This document shows positions 24,150 through 32,175 of a stretch of 39,238 bases of DNA, piece by piece. The stretch's first letter is position 1. Each line of letters starts with the position of its first letter. A program made the translations under genes and the position numbers. This DNA comes from Arthrobacter sp. AQ5-05 (GTDB taxonomy: Bacteria > Actinomycetota > Actinomycetes > Actinomycetales > Micrococcaceae), in the NCBI RefSeq assembly GCF_003287975.1, contig NZ_QMKQ01000031.1, forward strand, positions 1 through 39,238, read 5' to 3'. A model generated the notes under the pieces. That model was not told the origin of the DNA and did no database searches. It saw only the letters and a program-made list of their open reading frames with translations.

Positions 24150-25472
24150 ATGGCATTAGGCCCTTCACGCGTCCTGGTGGGGCTCGACGAGCTTTCGCCG
24201 TTGCGCAAGCAAATTCCCTTTGCCGCAATGTTCGTTGCCGCCGCGCTCATGGCATTGGTGCTCCCGACCGTGCCCATCAGCAACGCCGCATCCCTCATCG
24301 CCGGGCTGGCGGCGGTTGCCGTGGCTCTGGTGCTGGCGGTCATCTTCGGCCGCCCGGGTCTGTTGCGCTTCGCCATCATCGTGCCCGTGCTGGACTTCGT
24401 TGCCGCCGGCCTGCTGCGCCACGGCACCGGGGAGTCGCACTCCATTTTTGCCGCCATCCTGCTGCTGCCACTGCTCTGGTTCGCCGCCAGGGCCGGACGC
24501 CGCTACGTGATATACGCCGTCCTCGGATCCATCCTGTCGGTCTCGGTGCCGTTCATCCTCGGCGCCCAAAGGGAAAACAATCCCAATGAGCTGGCACGCG
24601 GCATCTTCAACGCCACGGTCTTCGCAATCAGTGCTGCCGTGGTCAACGAGCTGGCCGCACGGGCCCGCCTGCACTTGGGCACCGCCCGGGAGGAAGCCGC
24701 TGCGGCCGCGGAGGAGCTAAGCCGGGCCGCACAGATCCAGAAATTCCTGCTGCCCAAGAAAGCCGCGATCCTGCCCGGCTACGAAACCGCCGGGGCCTGC
24801 ATCCCCTCCAAGGCCGTCGGAGGGGACTTCTTCGACTGGTATGCCATCGACGGAGGCCTGGGCTTCACCCTGGGCGATGTCATGGGCAAGGGCGCCGGGG
24901 CGGGAATGATCGCGGCCACCACGCGCGCCGTCATCCGCAGCGCCCGAAACAGCGACGACCCGGTGAAGGCACTGGCCTTGACATCGGACTGCCTGGCCAC
25001 CGAGCTGAGCCAGGCGGCGGCGTTCGCCACGCTCTTCCATGCCAGGCTCCGCGCGAGCGACGGCAGGGTCCTGTTTTCCGACGCGGGCCACGGGCTGAGC
25101 CTGTTGATCCGCGGTAACGGGACATGGGAGCGATTGGCCTCGCACGAACTTCCGGTGGGACTGATGCCCGAGGCAACCTGGACGTCCCGGGAAATCTGGC
25201 TCGCCCCGGGCGACATGATCGTCAGCTTCAGCGACGGGGTGTTGGACCTCTACGACGGAACCCTGGCCGCCATCGCCGAGGTTGCGGAGCTGGCCCTGCA
25301 CGCCGACTGCGCCCAGGGCATCGTGGACGCAGTCCACACGATGGCCTCCGGAAACAGCAATCCCGACGATGTCACGGTCTTGGCCGTGCGCCGATCCGAG
25401 CTGAACACCGCGGTTGCCCGGAACCCGGGCCTTGGAGACGGTCGCGTCCTGTCGTCGGTGTCGGAGAGCTAG
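24150..25472 (+). CDS. membrane SpoIIE-type PP2C phosphatase
   Basis: The 440-residue protein has about six membrane helices (residues 20-168), a helical linker (170-200) and a PP2C/SpoIIE phosphatase domain. Metal-binding motifs are intact: VGGDFFDW (D226), LGDVMGKGAGAGM, SDAGHG, SFSDGVLDL and PDDVTVLAV. It would dephosphorylate the STAS antagonist. The membrane part has no known sensory domain but is the probable signal input. The start has GAGGAAG about 9 nt upstream. Its stop TAG shares CTAG with the convergent ogt gene. Confidence 0.92.
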   Translation: MALGPSRVLVGLDELSPLRKQIPFAAMFVAAALMALVLPTVPISNAASLIAGLAAVAVALVLAVIFGRPGLLRFAIIVPVLDFVAAGLLRHGTGESHSIFAAILLLPLLWFAARAGRRYVIYAVLGSILSVSVPFILGAQRENNPNELARGIFNATVFAISAAVVNELAARARLHLGTAREEAAAAAEELSRAAQIQKFLLPKKAAILPGYETAGACIPSKAVGGDFFDWYAIDGGLGFTLGDVMGKGAGAGMIAATTRAVIRSARNSDDPVKALALTSDCLATELSQAAAFATLFHARLRASDGRVLFSDAGHGLSLLIRGNGTWERLASHELPVGLMPEATWTSREIWLAPGDMIVSFSDGVLDLYDGTLAAIAEVAELALHADCAQGIVDAVHTMASGNSNPDDVTVLAVRRSELNTAVARNPGLGDGRVLSSVSES

Positions 25473-26062
25473 GAAAACGGGTCAGCCAAGCGGTCATGCT
25501 CGAGGTCGAGCAGGACCTGCTTGGCCTCCAGCCCGCCGAGGTAACCGCCCAGGGAGCCGTCGCTGCGCAGCACCCGGTGGCAGGGAACCAGGATCGGCAG
25601 CGGGTTGGTGGCGCACGCGGTGCCCACGGCCCGCACCGCCGCCGGGCGACCTGTCAGCGCCGCCATCTGCTTGTAGCTGGCGGTGTGCCCGTAGCCGATG
25701 CTCGGCAGGGCCAGCTGGACCTCCAGGCGGTACCCGCGCGAAAGCCGGTGGTCGAGGGACAGCTCGAATCCCTGGCGGGAATGCGCGAAGTATTCATCGA
25801 GCTGGGCTGCCGCCGCATCCAGCGGTGCGGCACGGTGCAGCACCCGCACCCCGACCTTCTGCGCCAGGGTTCCGAGCACCGCGTCGAAGTCCTCGGCGGC
25901 GAAGGCGACGCGCACGATCCCGCGCTCGGTGGCGGCAAGCATCAGTTGGCCCACCGGGGAATCCACCAGCCGGTAGGAAACATCGATCAGCCCCTCGGCC
26001 GCGGCCCGCTCGGCCAGCCGCTGCCGCAGGACATCCATTTCGTGCATGGCAAGTTCGCTCAT
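25469..26062 (-). CDS. ogt: methylated-DNA-protein cysteine S-methyltransferase
   Basis: The suicide enzyme transfers alkyl groups from O6-alkylguanine to its own cysteine. The 197-residue protein carries the active-site motif NPLPILVPCHRVLRSDGSLGGY and the DNA-binding RAVGTACATN segment. The N-terminal domain (about 30-100) is present. ATG 26062 overlaps the sigma factor stop by 4 bp and has GAGGA upstream. Coupling to a sigma factor implies damage-linked expression. Confidence 0.93.
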   Translation of the reverse strand: MSELAMHEMDVLRQRLAERAAAEGLIDVSYRLVDSPVGQLMLAATERGIVRVAFAAEDFDAVLGTLAQKVGVRVLHRAAPLDAAAAQLDEYFAHSRQGFELSLDHRLSRGYRLEVQLALPSIGYGHTASYKQMAALTGRPAAVRAVGTACATNPLPILVPCHRVLRSDGSLGGYLGGLEAKQVLLDLEHDRLADPFS

Positions 26063-26538
26063 GATTCTTCCTCCGCTTCGTGGTGTTGGCTGCGCAGGGC
26101 CTTGATGCCGTCCGCGGCGGCCCGGCGCAGCGAGGCGGGATTGCCGCCCAGGTATGCCGGGATGTCCGCATAGGGGAACCCGAGCAGGTAGTGGTAGCCG
26201 ATGACCTTGCGTTGCAGCTCACTCAGCGAGGCCAGCGACTCCAGCAGCTCCAGCTGTCCCGTGACCTCGGGCAGCACCACGGTTTCGGGGACCTCGTCCA
26301 TGGGGATTGGGTGGTTGGCGCGCAGGATGTCGATGGCCTTGTGCCGGGCGATGGTGATGAGCCACGCCTCGATGTTGGCGCCGGCGGCCAGGGACGGGTA
26401 GGCGCGCAGGGCCGCCAGGAACGTTTCGCTCCAGGCGTCCTGCGCATCGGGTCCCGGGCCCAGCAGCGCGGTGCACATGCGCAGCACCGCGGTGCCGTGC
26501 CTGCGCACCACCAACTCGAAGGCGGGGTTCGCTGTCAT
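26059..26538 (-). CDS. ECF-like RNA polymerase sigma factor
   Basis: The 159-residue protein has region 2 (about 8-75, ending ITIARHKAIDILRA) and region 4 (about 95-150, LSELQRKVIGYHYLLGFPYADIPAYLGG...LRRAAADGIKAL). It is short, as expected for the ECF class. No anti-sigma gene is adjacent. ATG 26538 is taken; GTG 26544 in frame is an alternative. It is coupled to ogt by ATGA overlap, so it may steer a DNA-alkylation response. It begins 43 bp after jetC on the same strand, so read-through from jetABC is possible. Confidence 0.87.
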   Translation of the reverse strand: MTANPAFELVVRRHGTAVLRMCTALLGPGPDAQDAWSETFLAALRAYPSLAAGANIEAWLITIARHKAIDILRANHPIPMDEVPETVVLPEVTGQLELLESLASLSELQRKVIGYHYLLGFPYADIPAYLGGNPASLRRAAADGIKALRSQHHEAEEES

Positions 26539-26581
26539 CTCCACACCCTGTAAACGCGCCGGGGCACCATTGTGTGAGGTG

Positions 26582-29500
26582 CTATCGCAAAATGATGCTC
26601 GTGGCCACGGCCGGGGAGCGGCCCGAGGCCACGAACCCGGAGACATTGGATTCGGGGTGCTTGATGATGTCGCACACCGAACCCAGGTGCCGGGACAAGT
26701 CGATCTTGTCCTCCGGTGCGGCCAGCAGCAGCTGGAACCCGAATTCCTGCAGCGCGTTGATGCCCGCCGCGGCGTACTCGGAGTTCGCCTGGATGAAGGC
26801 CTCGTCGATCATCACGGTGCCGTAGGCGGTGAACCCGGCGGTGGCGAAACCCAGCTGGTAGGCCAGAGCCGCGCCCATGATGAAGGAAGTGAAACGCTGG
26901 CCCTCGCCGCCGGAGAGCGTGCCCGGCTCCAGGCCGGTTTCGACCTCGCCGTTGGGCTTGTGCTCGTTGCAGCTGATGGTCACGTGCTGGCGCACATCCA
27001 GCACGGTGTCGCGCCAGGCGGCGCGCGAGGAATCATCCAGCGCATCGACCAGGGCCTCGAGCGCCTTGTAGCTCTCGCTCAGGGTCCCGGCCCCGCGCGA
27101 GGAATACGCCCCTGCCAGGGCCTCCTTCAGCGCCTGGCGGAAGGCCCGCGCCTCGTCGGGGATCGTCGTGGCGACCTCGAGGGCCAGCCTGGAGCCGTGC
27201 TCGAAGGTGACATCGGCCAGGATCTGGTTCAGCGGCGAGATCCGCTCGGCAATCGACCGGCGTTCCTCCTCCAGCAACTGCAACAGGTCCGAGAAACGCT
27301 CGTAGGAGCGGTTGGAGAAGTACTCGCGGAACTCCTCCTCGTGCTGCGGCAATCCCTGCTCGATGATGCCCTGGTGCAGGGCGACGTAGTGCTCTGCCGC
27401 CTCCACCGAGGTTCCGAAGGAGACCGCGGCGGAATTGCCGAACTCGCGGGCAAAGGACCTGAAGGTGTCCTTCAACGCCGCTTCCAGCGTGTAGGCCTCG
27501 CGCTTGAGGTCTGCACCGGACTCGGACAGGGCCAGGGCCAGCGCGTTCAGCGCGGCCTCCAGCTCGGTGGTGGACACCGGGGCCCCCTCATCCAGGCGCT
27601 TGATGAGCGGGGCCAGCTGCTCGCTGGCGGCCAGCTTCTCGACGGCCCAGTCCTCGGTGGTGGCATCGCGCACCGACGCGGCGCGCAGCGCACCTTGGGC
27701 CCGCTCCAGCGCTGCCGACAGCGTGGTTGCCTCGGCGCGGGCCACGGCCAGGGTGCCGACGCATTCCTCGAGTTCTGCACGCGCCGCCTCCAGGGCCCGG
27801 CGCACATGCGAAAGGTCCCCGGACTGGGACAGCGCCTCGGCCATGCGTGCCTCGAGGTCCTGCAGGATGACCAGGGCGCCGGAGGCATCCAGGGATGCGA
27901 AGGACCTGTCGTCGCTGGCCAGGGAGCCCAGCAACGCCAGCTTGGCGGCCAGCTGGTCCTTGGCCGCGGAGCGGTCGTCGGCCACCGAGGCGGCGCGGGT
28001 GGTCTCGGCCTCCAGGGCCGCCAGCTTGGTCTCGAGTTCGGAGATCTTCTCCGCGTTGGTGAAGCCGAGCAGGTAGTCCGAGGCGGCCACCGGGCGGGTG
28101 TCGCGCTCGAAGGTCCCGGACCCGGTCTTGATGGTCCCGGCCAGCGAGATGGCCTTGTCGTGGATGTGCAGGCCGGCATCGGTCTCGACGCAGGCCAGCG
28201 GGTAGTCGGCGGCGATCTTGGCGCGCAGCCAGGTGCCGGCGGCCGAATGCTTGAAGTCGAGCTTCCCCACCAGGTCCCCGGGGCCGGAGACGACCTCGCG
28301 CGGGGTCTTGGAGATGTCCATCCAGCGGATCCGGCCCAGACCCGAGAGCGAGTCGATGGCCCGGGTGACCGACTTGATGTCCTCCCCGCGCACCAACAGC
28401 GTGGTCGCCAGGGACCTCAGCGCCTTTTCGGCGGACGGCCGCCACTGCCCGTGCGAGGGGGAGAGATCGATCAGTTCCCCGGCGAAGGGCAGGAAATCGA
28501 TGTCCAGGTTGGTGGAAGCGGCGATGGCGCGGCGCGCGGCGATCGACCGGTCATCGATGTTCGAGCCGCGCTTGGCATAGGAATCGATCTGCAGCCGCAG
28601 CTTCTTGGCCCGGTCCTTGAGGTTCATGACCGTCGCCATGGCCTCGTACTCCATGGTGCGTGCGTCCTTGGCAATGGAGGCCAGGTTCTCGGCGCTGACC
28701 GCGGCCTGCCGGCGCATGGCCTGCAGCCCGGAGGCGGTGAAGGTGAAGTTCAGGCCCACGGCCTCGAAGTTCTCGCGCAGCGTGCGCAGCACTTCTTCGC
28801 GCTCGGCCAGGTGCCTGCGGGCGGCCTGGGCTTCGCGTTCCAGCAGCGCCAGCCCGGCGCCGCCTCCGGCCTCGTGCTGTTCGTTCAGCGAGGCAACCTT
28901 GGTTTCCAGGGTTGCCTTGCGGGCACCGCTTTCCTCGATCAACGCGGTGTTGGCCTCGACCGCGGCGCTGAGCATGGAATTCTCGCCCTGCAGGGCCCGG
29001 GTCGCCAATTGCGCGCCAAAGGCCGGAAGCTGCGTGGAGACCAGGGCACCGAGGGTGGACAGCTCGGCGGTCAGTTCGTCATGGCGCAGCTTCTGCTCCG
29101 GCACCGAGGCCAGGGCGTCGCGCTGGGCGCGGGCCTCCTCGAGCTGGCGGTGGATGCCGCGAAGGTGGGAGAAGTCCTCGATGGCCCCGGCGGCTGCCTT
29201 CATGGTGGCGGGTACTTCCAGCACCTCGTAGCGGAAGAACTGGTTCACGCCCTTGTCCAGGCCCTTGCCGTTCTGCAGGGTGCGCAGCAACGAGAACGCC
29301 TTGTCGTTGTCGATGCCCAGGCGGCGGCGGAACTTCTCGGCAAAGGCGCGGTGCACGTCGAAGGCCTCGAAGCCGGGCAGGGATTTCTGCAGCGAGGACG
29401 GGGTGAAGCGCCGGGCCCCGTGGTCTTCCAGGGCAGCGGTGTCCAGCGCCCGGTCGCCCATCACGTAGTGCTTGCCGACCTGGCCCTCCAGGCCGTTGGC

Positions 29501-29905
29501 CGGCAGGTCGAAGATCGCGCCGATGCACACCGAGGATCCCAGGCCGTCCTCGTAGACCAGGGCCAGGGCGCTCCAGGTGGCGCCGGGGCGCTGGTAGAGC
29601 GTGCCGGCCTCGGTCTTGAAGCGGCGTCCGCGCATGTAGGAGTAGGTGGTGCGGCGGTCCTTGCGGGTGGAGGCCTCGTGCGCGGATTCGTTCAGCCGCG
29701 GTGCGGCATGGAAGATGTGTCCGATGCCGTCAAAGAGCGTCGACTTGCCAACGCCCGGGTGCCCGGTGAGCAGGGTTCCGGCGCGATCCACATACAGGGT
29801 GTGCCGGCCGTGGAAGGTGCCCCAGTTGATGACCTGGATCTGGGTGAGCCGGTGCTGCCCGGGGTTCAGCGCGTCGGAGAGCGGGAGGGTCATTTCAATG
29901 CTCAT
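26582..29905 (-). CDS. jetC: JetC/MksB SMC-like ATPase of a Wadjet-type complex
   Basis: The 1107-residue protein is the SMC-like motor of a Wadjet/MksBEF complex, which extrudes DNA loops and in Wadjet recognises plasmid-sized circles. Walker A GHPGVGKST lies at 48-56, the signature LSGGEGQ at 997-1003 and Walker B VMIDEAF near 1031-1037 (D1034, E1035), so the ATPase looks intact. Long coiled-coil stretches (about 260-460 and 640-800) flank a central hinge-like region. The gene overlaps jetB by 4 bp. In standard loci jetD follows jetC; here a sigma factor gene follows instead. Confidence 0.9.
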   Translation of the reverse strand: MSIEMTLPLSDALNPGQHRLTQIQVINWGTFHGRHTLYVDRAGTLLTGHPGVGKSTLFDGIGHIFHAAPRLNESAHEASTRKDRRTTYSYMRGRRFKTEAGTLYQRPGATWSALALVYEDGLGSSVCIGAIFDLPANGLEGQVGKHYVMGDRALDTAALEDHGARRFTPSSLQKSLPGFEAFDVHRAFAEKFRRRLGIDNDKAFSLLRTLQNGKGLDKGVNQFFRYEVLEVPATMKAAAGAIEDFSHLRGIHRQLEEARAQRDALASVPEQKLRHDELTAELSTLGALVSTQLPAFGAQLATRALQGENSMLSAAVEANTALIEESGARKATLETKVASLNEQHEAGGGAGLALLEREAQAARRHLAEREEVLRTLRENFEAVGLNFTFTASGLQAMRRQAAVSAENLASIAKDARTMEYEAMATVMNLKDRAKKLRLQIDSYAKRGSNIDDRSIAARRAIAASTNLDIDFLPFAGELIDLSPSHGQWRPSAEKALRSLATTLLVRGEDIKSVTRAIDSLSGLGRIRWMDISKTPREVVSGPGDLVGKLDFKHSAAGTWLRAKIAADYPLACVETDAGLHIHDKAISLAGTIKTGSGTFERDTRPVAASDYLLGFTNAEKISELETKLAALEAETTRAASVADDRSAAKDQLAAKLALLGSLASDDRSFASLDASGALVILQDLEARMAEALSQSGDLSHVRRALEAARAELEECVGTLAVARAEATTLSAALERAQGALRAASVRDATTEDWAVEKLAASEQLAPLIKRLDEGAPVSTTELEAALNALALALSESGADLKREAYTLEAALKDTFRSFAREFGNSAAVSFGTSVEAAEHYVALHQGIIEQGLPQHEEEFREYFSNRSYERFSDLLQLLEEERRSIAERISPLNQILADVTFEHGSRLALEVATTIPDEARAFRQALKEALAGAYSSRGAGTLSESYKALEALVDALDDSSRAAWRDTVLDVRQHVTISCNEHKPNGEVETGLEPGTLSGGEGQRFTSFIMGAALAYQLGFATAGFTAYGTVMIDEAFIQANSEYAAAGINALQEFGFQLLLAAPEDKIDLSRHLGSVCDIIKHPESNVSGFVASGRSPAVATSIILR

Positions 29906-30561
29906 AGCTCTTCTGTCTCCAACTCGAATTCTTCGGTGTCATCGGTGCCCACGCGTTCAATGGCCTTGATGTACTCGGGGATTTCCTCGATCGCCGCAAA
30001 GGGCAGGGCAAGGGCCAGGGCGCCGGAGACCTTGTACTCGTCGGCCAGCTCGGTGGGCAGGACGAGCTTGAGGTTCAGCAGCCGGGTGAGGGCCGCGTCG
30101 GTGTTCTCTTCCAGTTTCTTGTCATCGGTGTCCCCGGGGGCGCGGTGCTCCAGCAGGATCTCGCGTGCCGCCTCCCGGGTGATGACCGCGTCGGTGCCCG
30201 AGCCCGCGTGGCGCTCGAGCAGCAGGCGCAGCCGCAGCGCGAGCAGTGTTTCCTCGCGCTTCAGCGCGCGGCGCGGGGCGATTGCGGTGGTGTGTGCGGC
30301 CTCCAGGTCCACGGGGGCCAGCAGCGCGATCTTGCGGTTGGCGTCGACCTCGAGGACCAGGAAGATCTCGGCGACATAGGCCGAGATCTCGGCCCGCCGG
30401 TCCAACACCAGCTGCCAGAGTCGCGGCTCGGCGACCCCGTCCAGGTAGGGGCCGCGCAGCAGGCGCACCAAAAGCTGGCGCAGCGGCAGTTCGAAGGAAC
30501 CGGTGTCGCCCGCAAAGAGGCGGCGTTCATCGACGGCACCGGAGGGAAGTGGGCTGCTCAT
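29902..30561 (-). CDS. jetB: JetB/MksE (DUF4194) subunit
   Basis: The 219-residue protein matches DUF4194, the MukE-like winged-helix subunit that bridges the kleisin and the SMC motor. The core includes FELPLRQLLVRLLRGPYLDG, a LFLVLEVDANRKIALL-like strand region and an LTRLLNLKLVLPT helix. A strongly acidic C-terminal tail (TDDTEEFELETEEL) is present. Both ends overlap neighbours by 4 bp (ATGA), showing tight translational coupling in the order jetA, jetB, jetC. Confidence 0.88.
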   Translation of the reverse strand: MSSPLPSGAVDERRLFAGDTGSFELPLRQLLVRLLRGPYLDGVAEPRLWQLVLDRRAEISAYVAEIFLVLEVDANRKIALLAPVDLEAAHTTAIAPRRALKREETLLALRLRLLLERHAGSGTDAVITREAAREILLEHRAPGDTDDKKLEENTDAALTRLLNLKLVLPTELADEYKVSGALALALPFAAIEEIPEYIKAIERVGTDDTEEFELETEEL

Positions 30562-32015
30562 GCGGGATCCTTCGTAAAGCTCATGGCCGGCACCATTGCG
30601 GTGCGTGTGGCGCCGTCGACCTGGGTGAAAGTGATTTCCTCGAGGGTGGCCTCGTCGATGCTTTCCCCGCCGTTGCGGGCAGCCTCGATGAGGTACCTGA
30701 TGGTGTTCAGGTGCCGGTGTTCGTCCGACAGCCCGTTGTAGGTTTCGCGCAATCCCACCGAGCCGCCGGCCTTCGCCCGCGAGGTGAGGATCGCGTGGTT
30801 CAACGCCGGGACGTCGGGGCTCGGGGTGGAGGGGGTGCGGCGGATGTCGGCGATGGACAGCGGCGGCGGGGCGGCCAGCTTGGGCGGGGCGACGTGCTCG
30901 TCCGGGTCGTAGATGCCCAGCGCCGCAATGGAGGTGAAGCGCGGGGCGTAGAGCCGGATCGGGGCCACCGGCGTGCGCGAGTGCAGGACGCGCGAGGAAG
31001 CGACGGCGATTTCCGCGGCCCGCACGGCCTCGCGCAGGATCGCCGCCTCCTTGAACTCGGCCGATTGCACGTAGGCGTGCAGGGATTCGGAAAGCCGGCC
31101 GTAGGACTGGTGGACCTCGGAGGCCTGGCGGCGCAGCTCGCGGAGCATGTTGGCCAGGGTGTGGCGTTCCTGGGCGTCCAGGGCGTCGACGAAGTCGCGT
31201 TCCATGACCTCGTTGACGGCCTCGCGGAAGCGTGCCTGGGCCTCGGGGGAGTTCAGGAACTCGGTAAAGCCGCGGAAGGTCTCGCCCTGCGGGGTGCTGC
31301 GCAGCTGCTTGTCGCCCTCGAGGACGGCGCCGACCGCGACGCCCTTGACGGAGGAGGATTCCATGATTTCCCCGCGCAGCGCGTGGAGCATTTCCTGGAC
31401 GCCGTCGCGCATGCGCTTGAAGTCTGCCGGCAGCCCGGAGGCCATGTCGAGCACCGAGCGGGTCGCGGCCAGCGCACCCTCGCGGGGCAGCACCGCCGGG
31501 GAGGTGCCGTCGCGCAGCGAGGCGATCTTCTCCTGGCGCTGGGCGATTTCCGCCTCCAGCGCGCGGATGCGTGCGGCCGGGTCGGGGTCGGTCTCGTGGG
31601 CCAGGGATTCGAGGGAGGTCAGCAGCGTGTTGAGCCGCGAGGAGTTCAGGTTGGTGCGGTCCCCGGAGAAGTCAGAGAGGAACTTCAGCACGCGTGCGGT
31701 CTGGGCGGTGGGTTCGTAGACGAAGTGCCCGTCGACCAATGGGCGGGCCAGGAACTGGTTTCGCACCCAGGCATCGGCATATTGGGCGGCGGTCATCGAG
31801 TCGTTGAAGGCCGGGTCCTCGGAGCGCACGACCTTGAGGAAGGATTCCAGGGACGCATGGAAGACCTCCAGCCCGACGCGGGGCTTGGCGCTGGTGAATT
31901 CGGCGCGCAGGAAGGCCACGGCCCAGGGTGCGGTGGAGAGCAATTTCCAGGCGGCGGACGACCTGAATTGTTGCGTCTGACTCCACAGCGGGCTCGCCTG
32001 GTGGGTAGGTCGCAT
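30558..32015 (-). CDS. jetA: JetA/MksF (DUF3375) kleisin-like subunit
   Basis: The 485-residue protein matches DUF3375, the MukF-like kleisin of Wadjet. The N-terminal winged-helix region includes SSAAWKLLSTAPWAVAFLRAEF, a middle helical part carries IRALEAEIAQRQEKIASLRDG, and the C-terminal part ends with the IRYLIEAARNGGESIDEATLEEITF block. ATG 32015 has AAGGA 6 nt upstream and is preferred to longer in-frame extensions that would cross the divergent promoter region. It is the first gene of the jetABC operon. Confidence 0.88.
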   Translation of the reverse strand: MRPTHQASPLWSQTQQFRSSAAWKLLSTAPWAVAFLRAEFTSAKPRVGLEVFHASLESFLKVVRSEDPAFNDSMTAAQYADAWVRNQFLARPLVDGHFVYEPTAQTARVLKFLSDFSGDRTNLNSSRLNTLLTSLESLAHETDPDPAARIRALEAEIAQRQEKIASLRDGTSPAVLPREGALAATRSVLDMASGLPADFKRMRDGVQEMLHALRGEIMESSSVKGVAVGAVLEGDKQLRSTPQGETFRGFTEFLNSPEAQARFREAVNEVMERDFVDALDAQERHTLANMLRELRRQASEVHQSYGRLSESLHAYVQSAEFKEAAILREAVRAAEIAVASSRVLHSRTPVAPIRLYAPRFTSIAALGIYDPDEHVAPPKLAAPPPLSIADIRRTPSTPSPDVPALNHAILTSRAKAGGSVGLRETYNGLSDEHRHLNTIRYLIEAARNGGESIDEATLEEITFTQVDGATRTAMVPAMSFTKDPA

Positions 32016-32046
32016 CACGGTCCTTTTGCTGGGGATTGACCAAACA

Positions 32047-32074
32047 ATCCTAGTCCATCGGCGCGCCCGTTTAA
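32047..32074 (-). promoter_or_regulatory. possible jetA promoter
   Basis: On the minus strand TTAAAC (32069-32074) and TAGGAT (32047-32052) are separated by 16 bp and lie about 32 bp upstream of the jetA start. This resembles a housekeeping actinobacterial promoter. No operator-like repeat is visible around it. Confidence 0.35.
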
Positions 32075-32175
32075 GGTTGCCCCCGATCTGGGTAGGGTCG
32101 TTTGAACCACACCGGTGACCTCGGGCGCGAGGGACCGTCCATCCCTGCGCCGGGACGAAAAGTGAGGGGCACGTC

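Noticed and set aside
26539-26581. Terminator between jetC and the sigma factor gene
   Set aside because: Only GCACC/GGTGC with a 9-nt loop is present; too weak to call.
26471-30379. A 1302-codon open frame on the plus strand
   Set aside because: It lies antisense to jetC and jetB, is rich in Gly, Gln, Arg and Val with no motif, and follows from the strong third-position G/C of the real genes.
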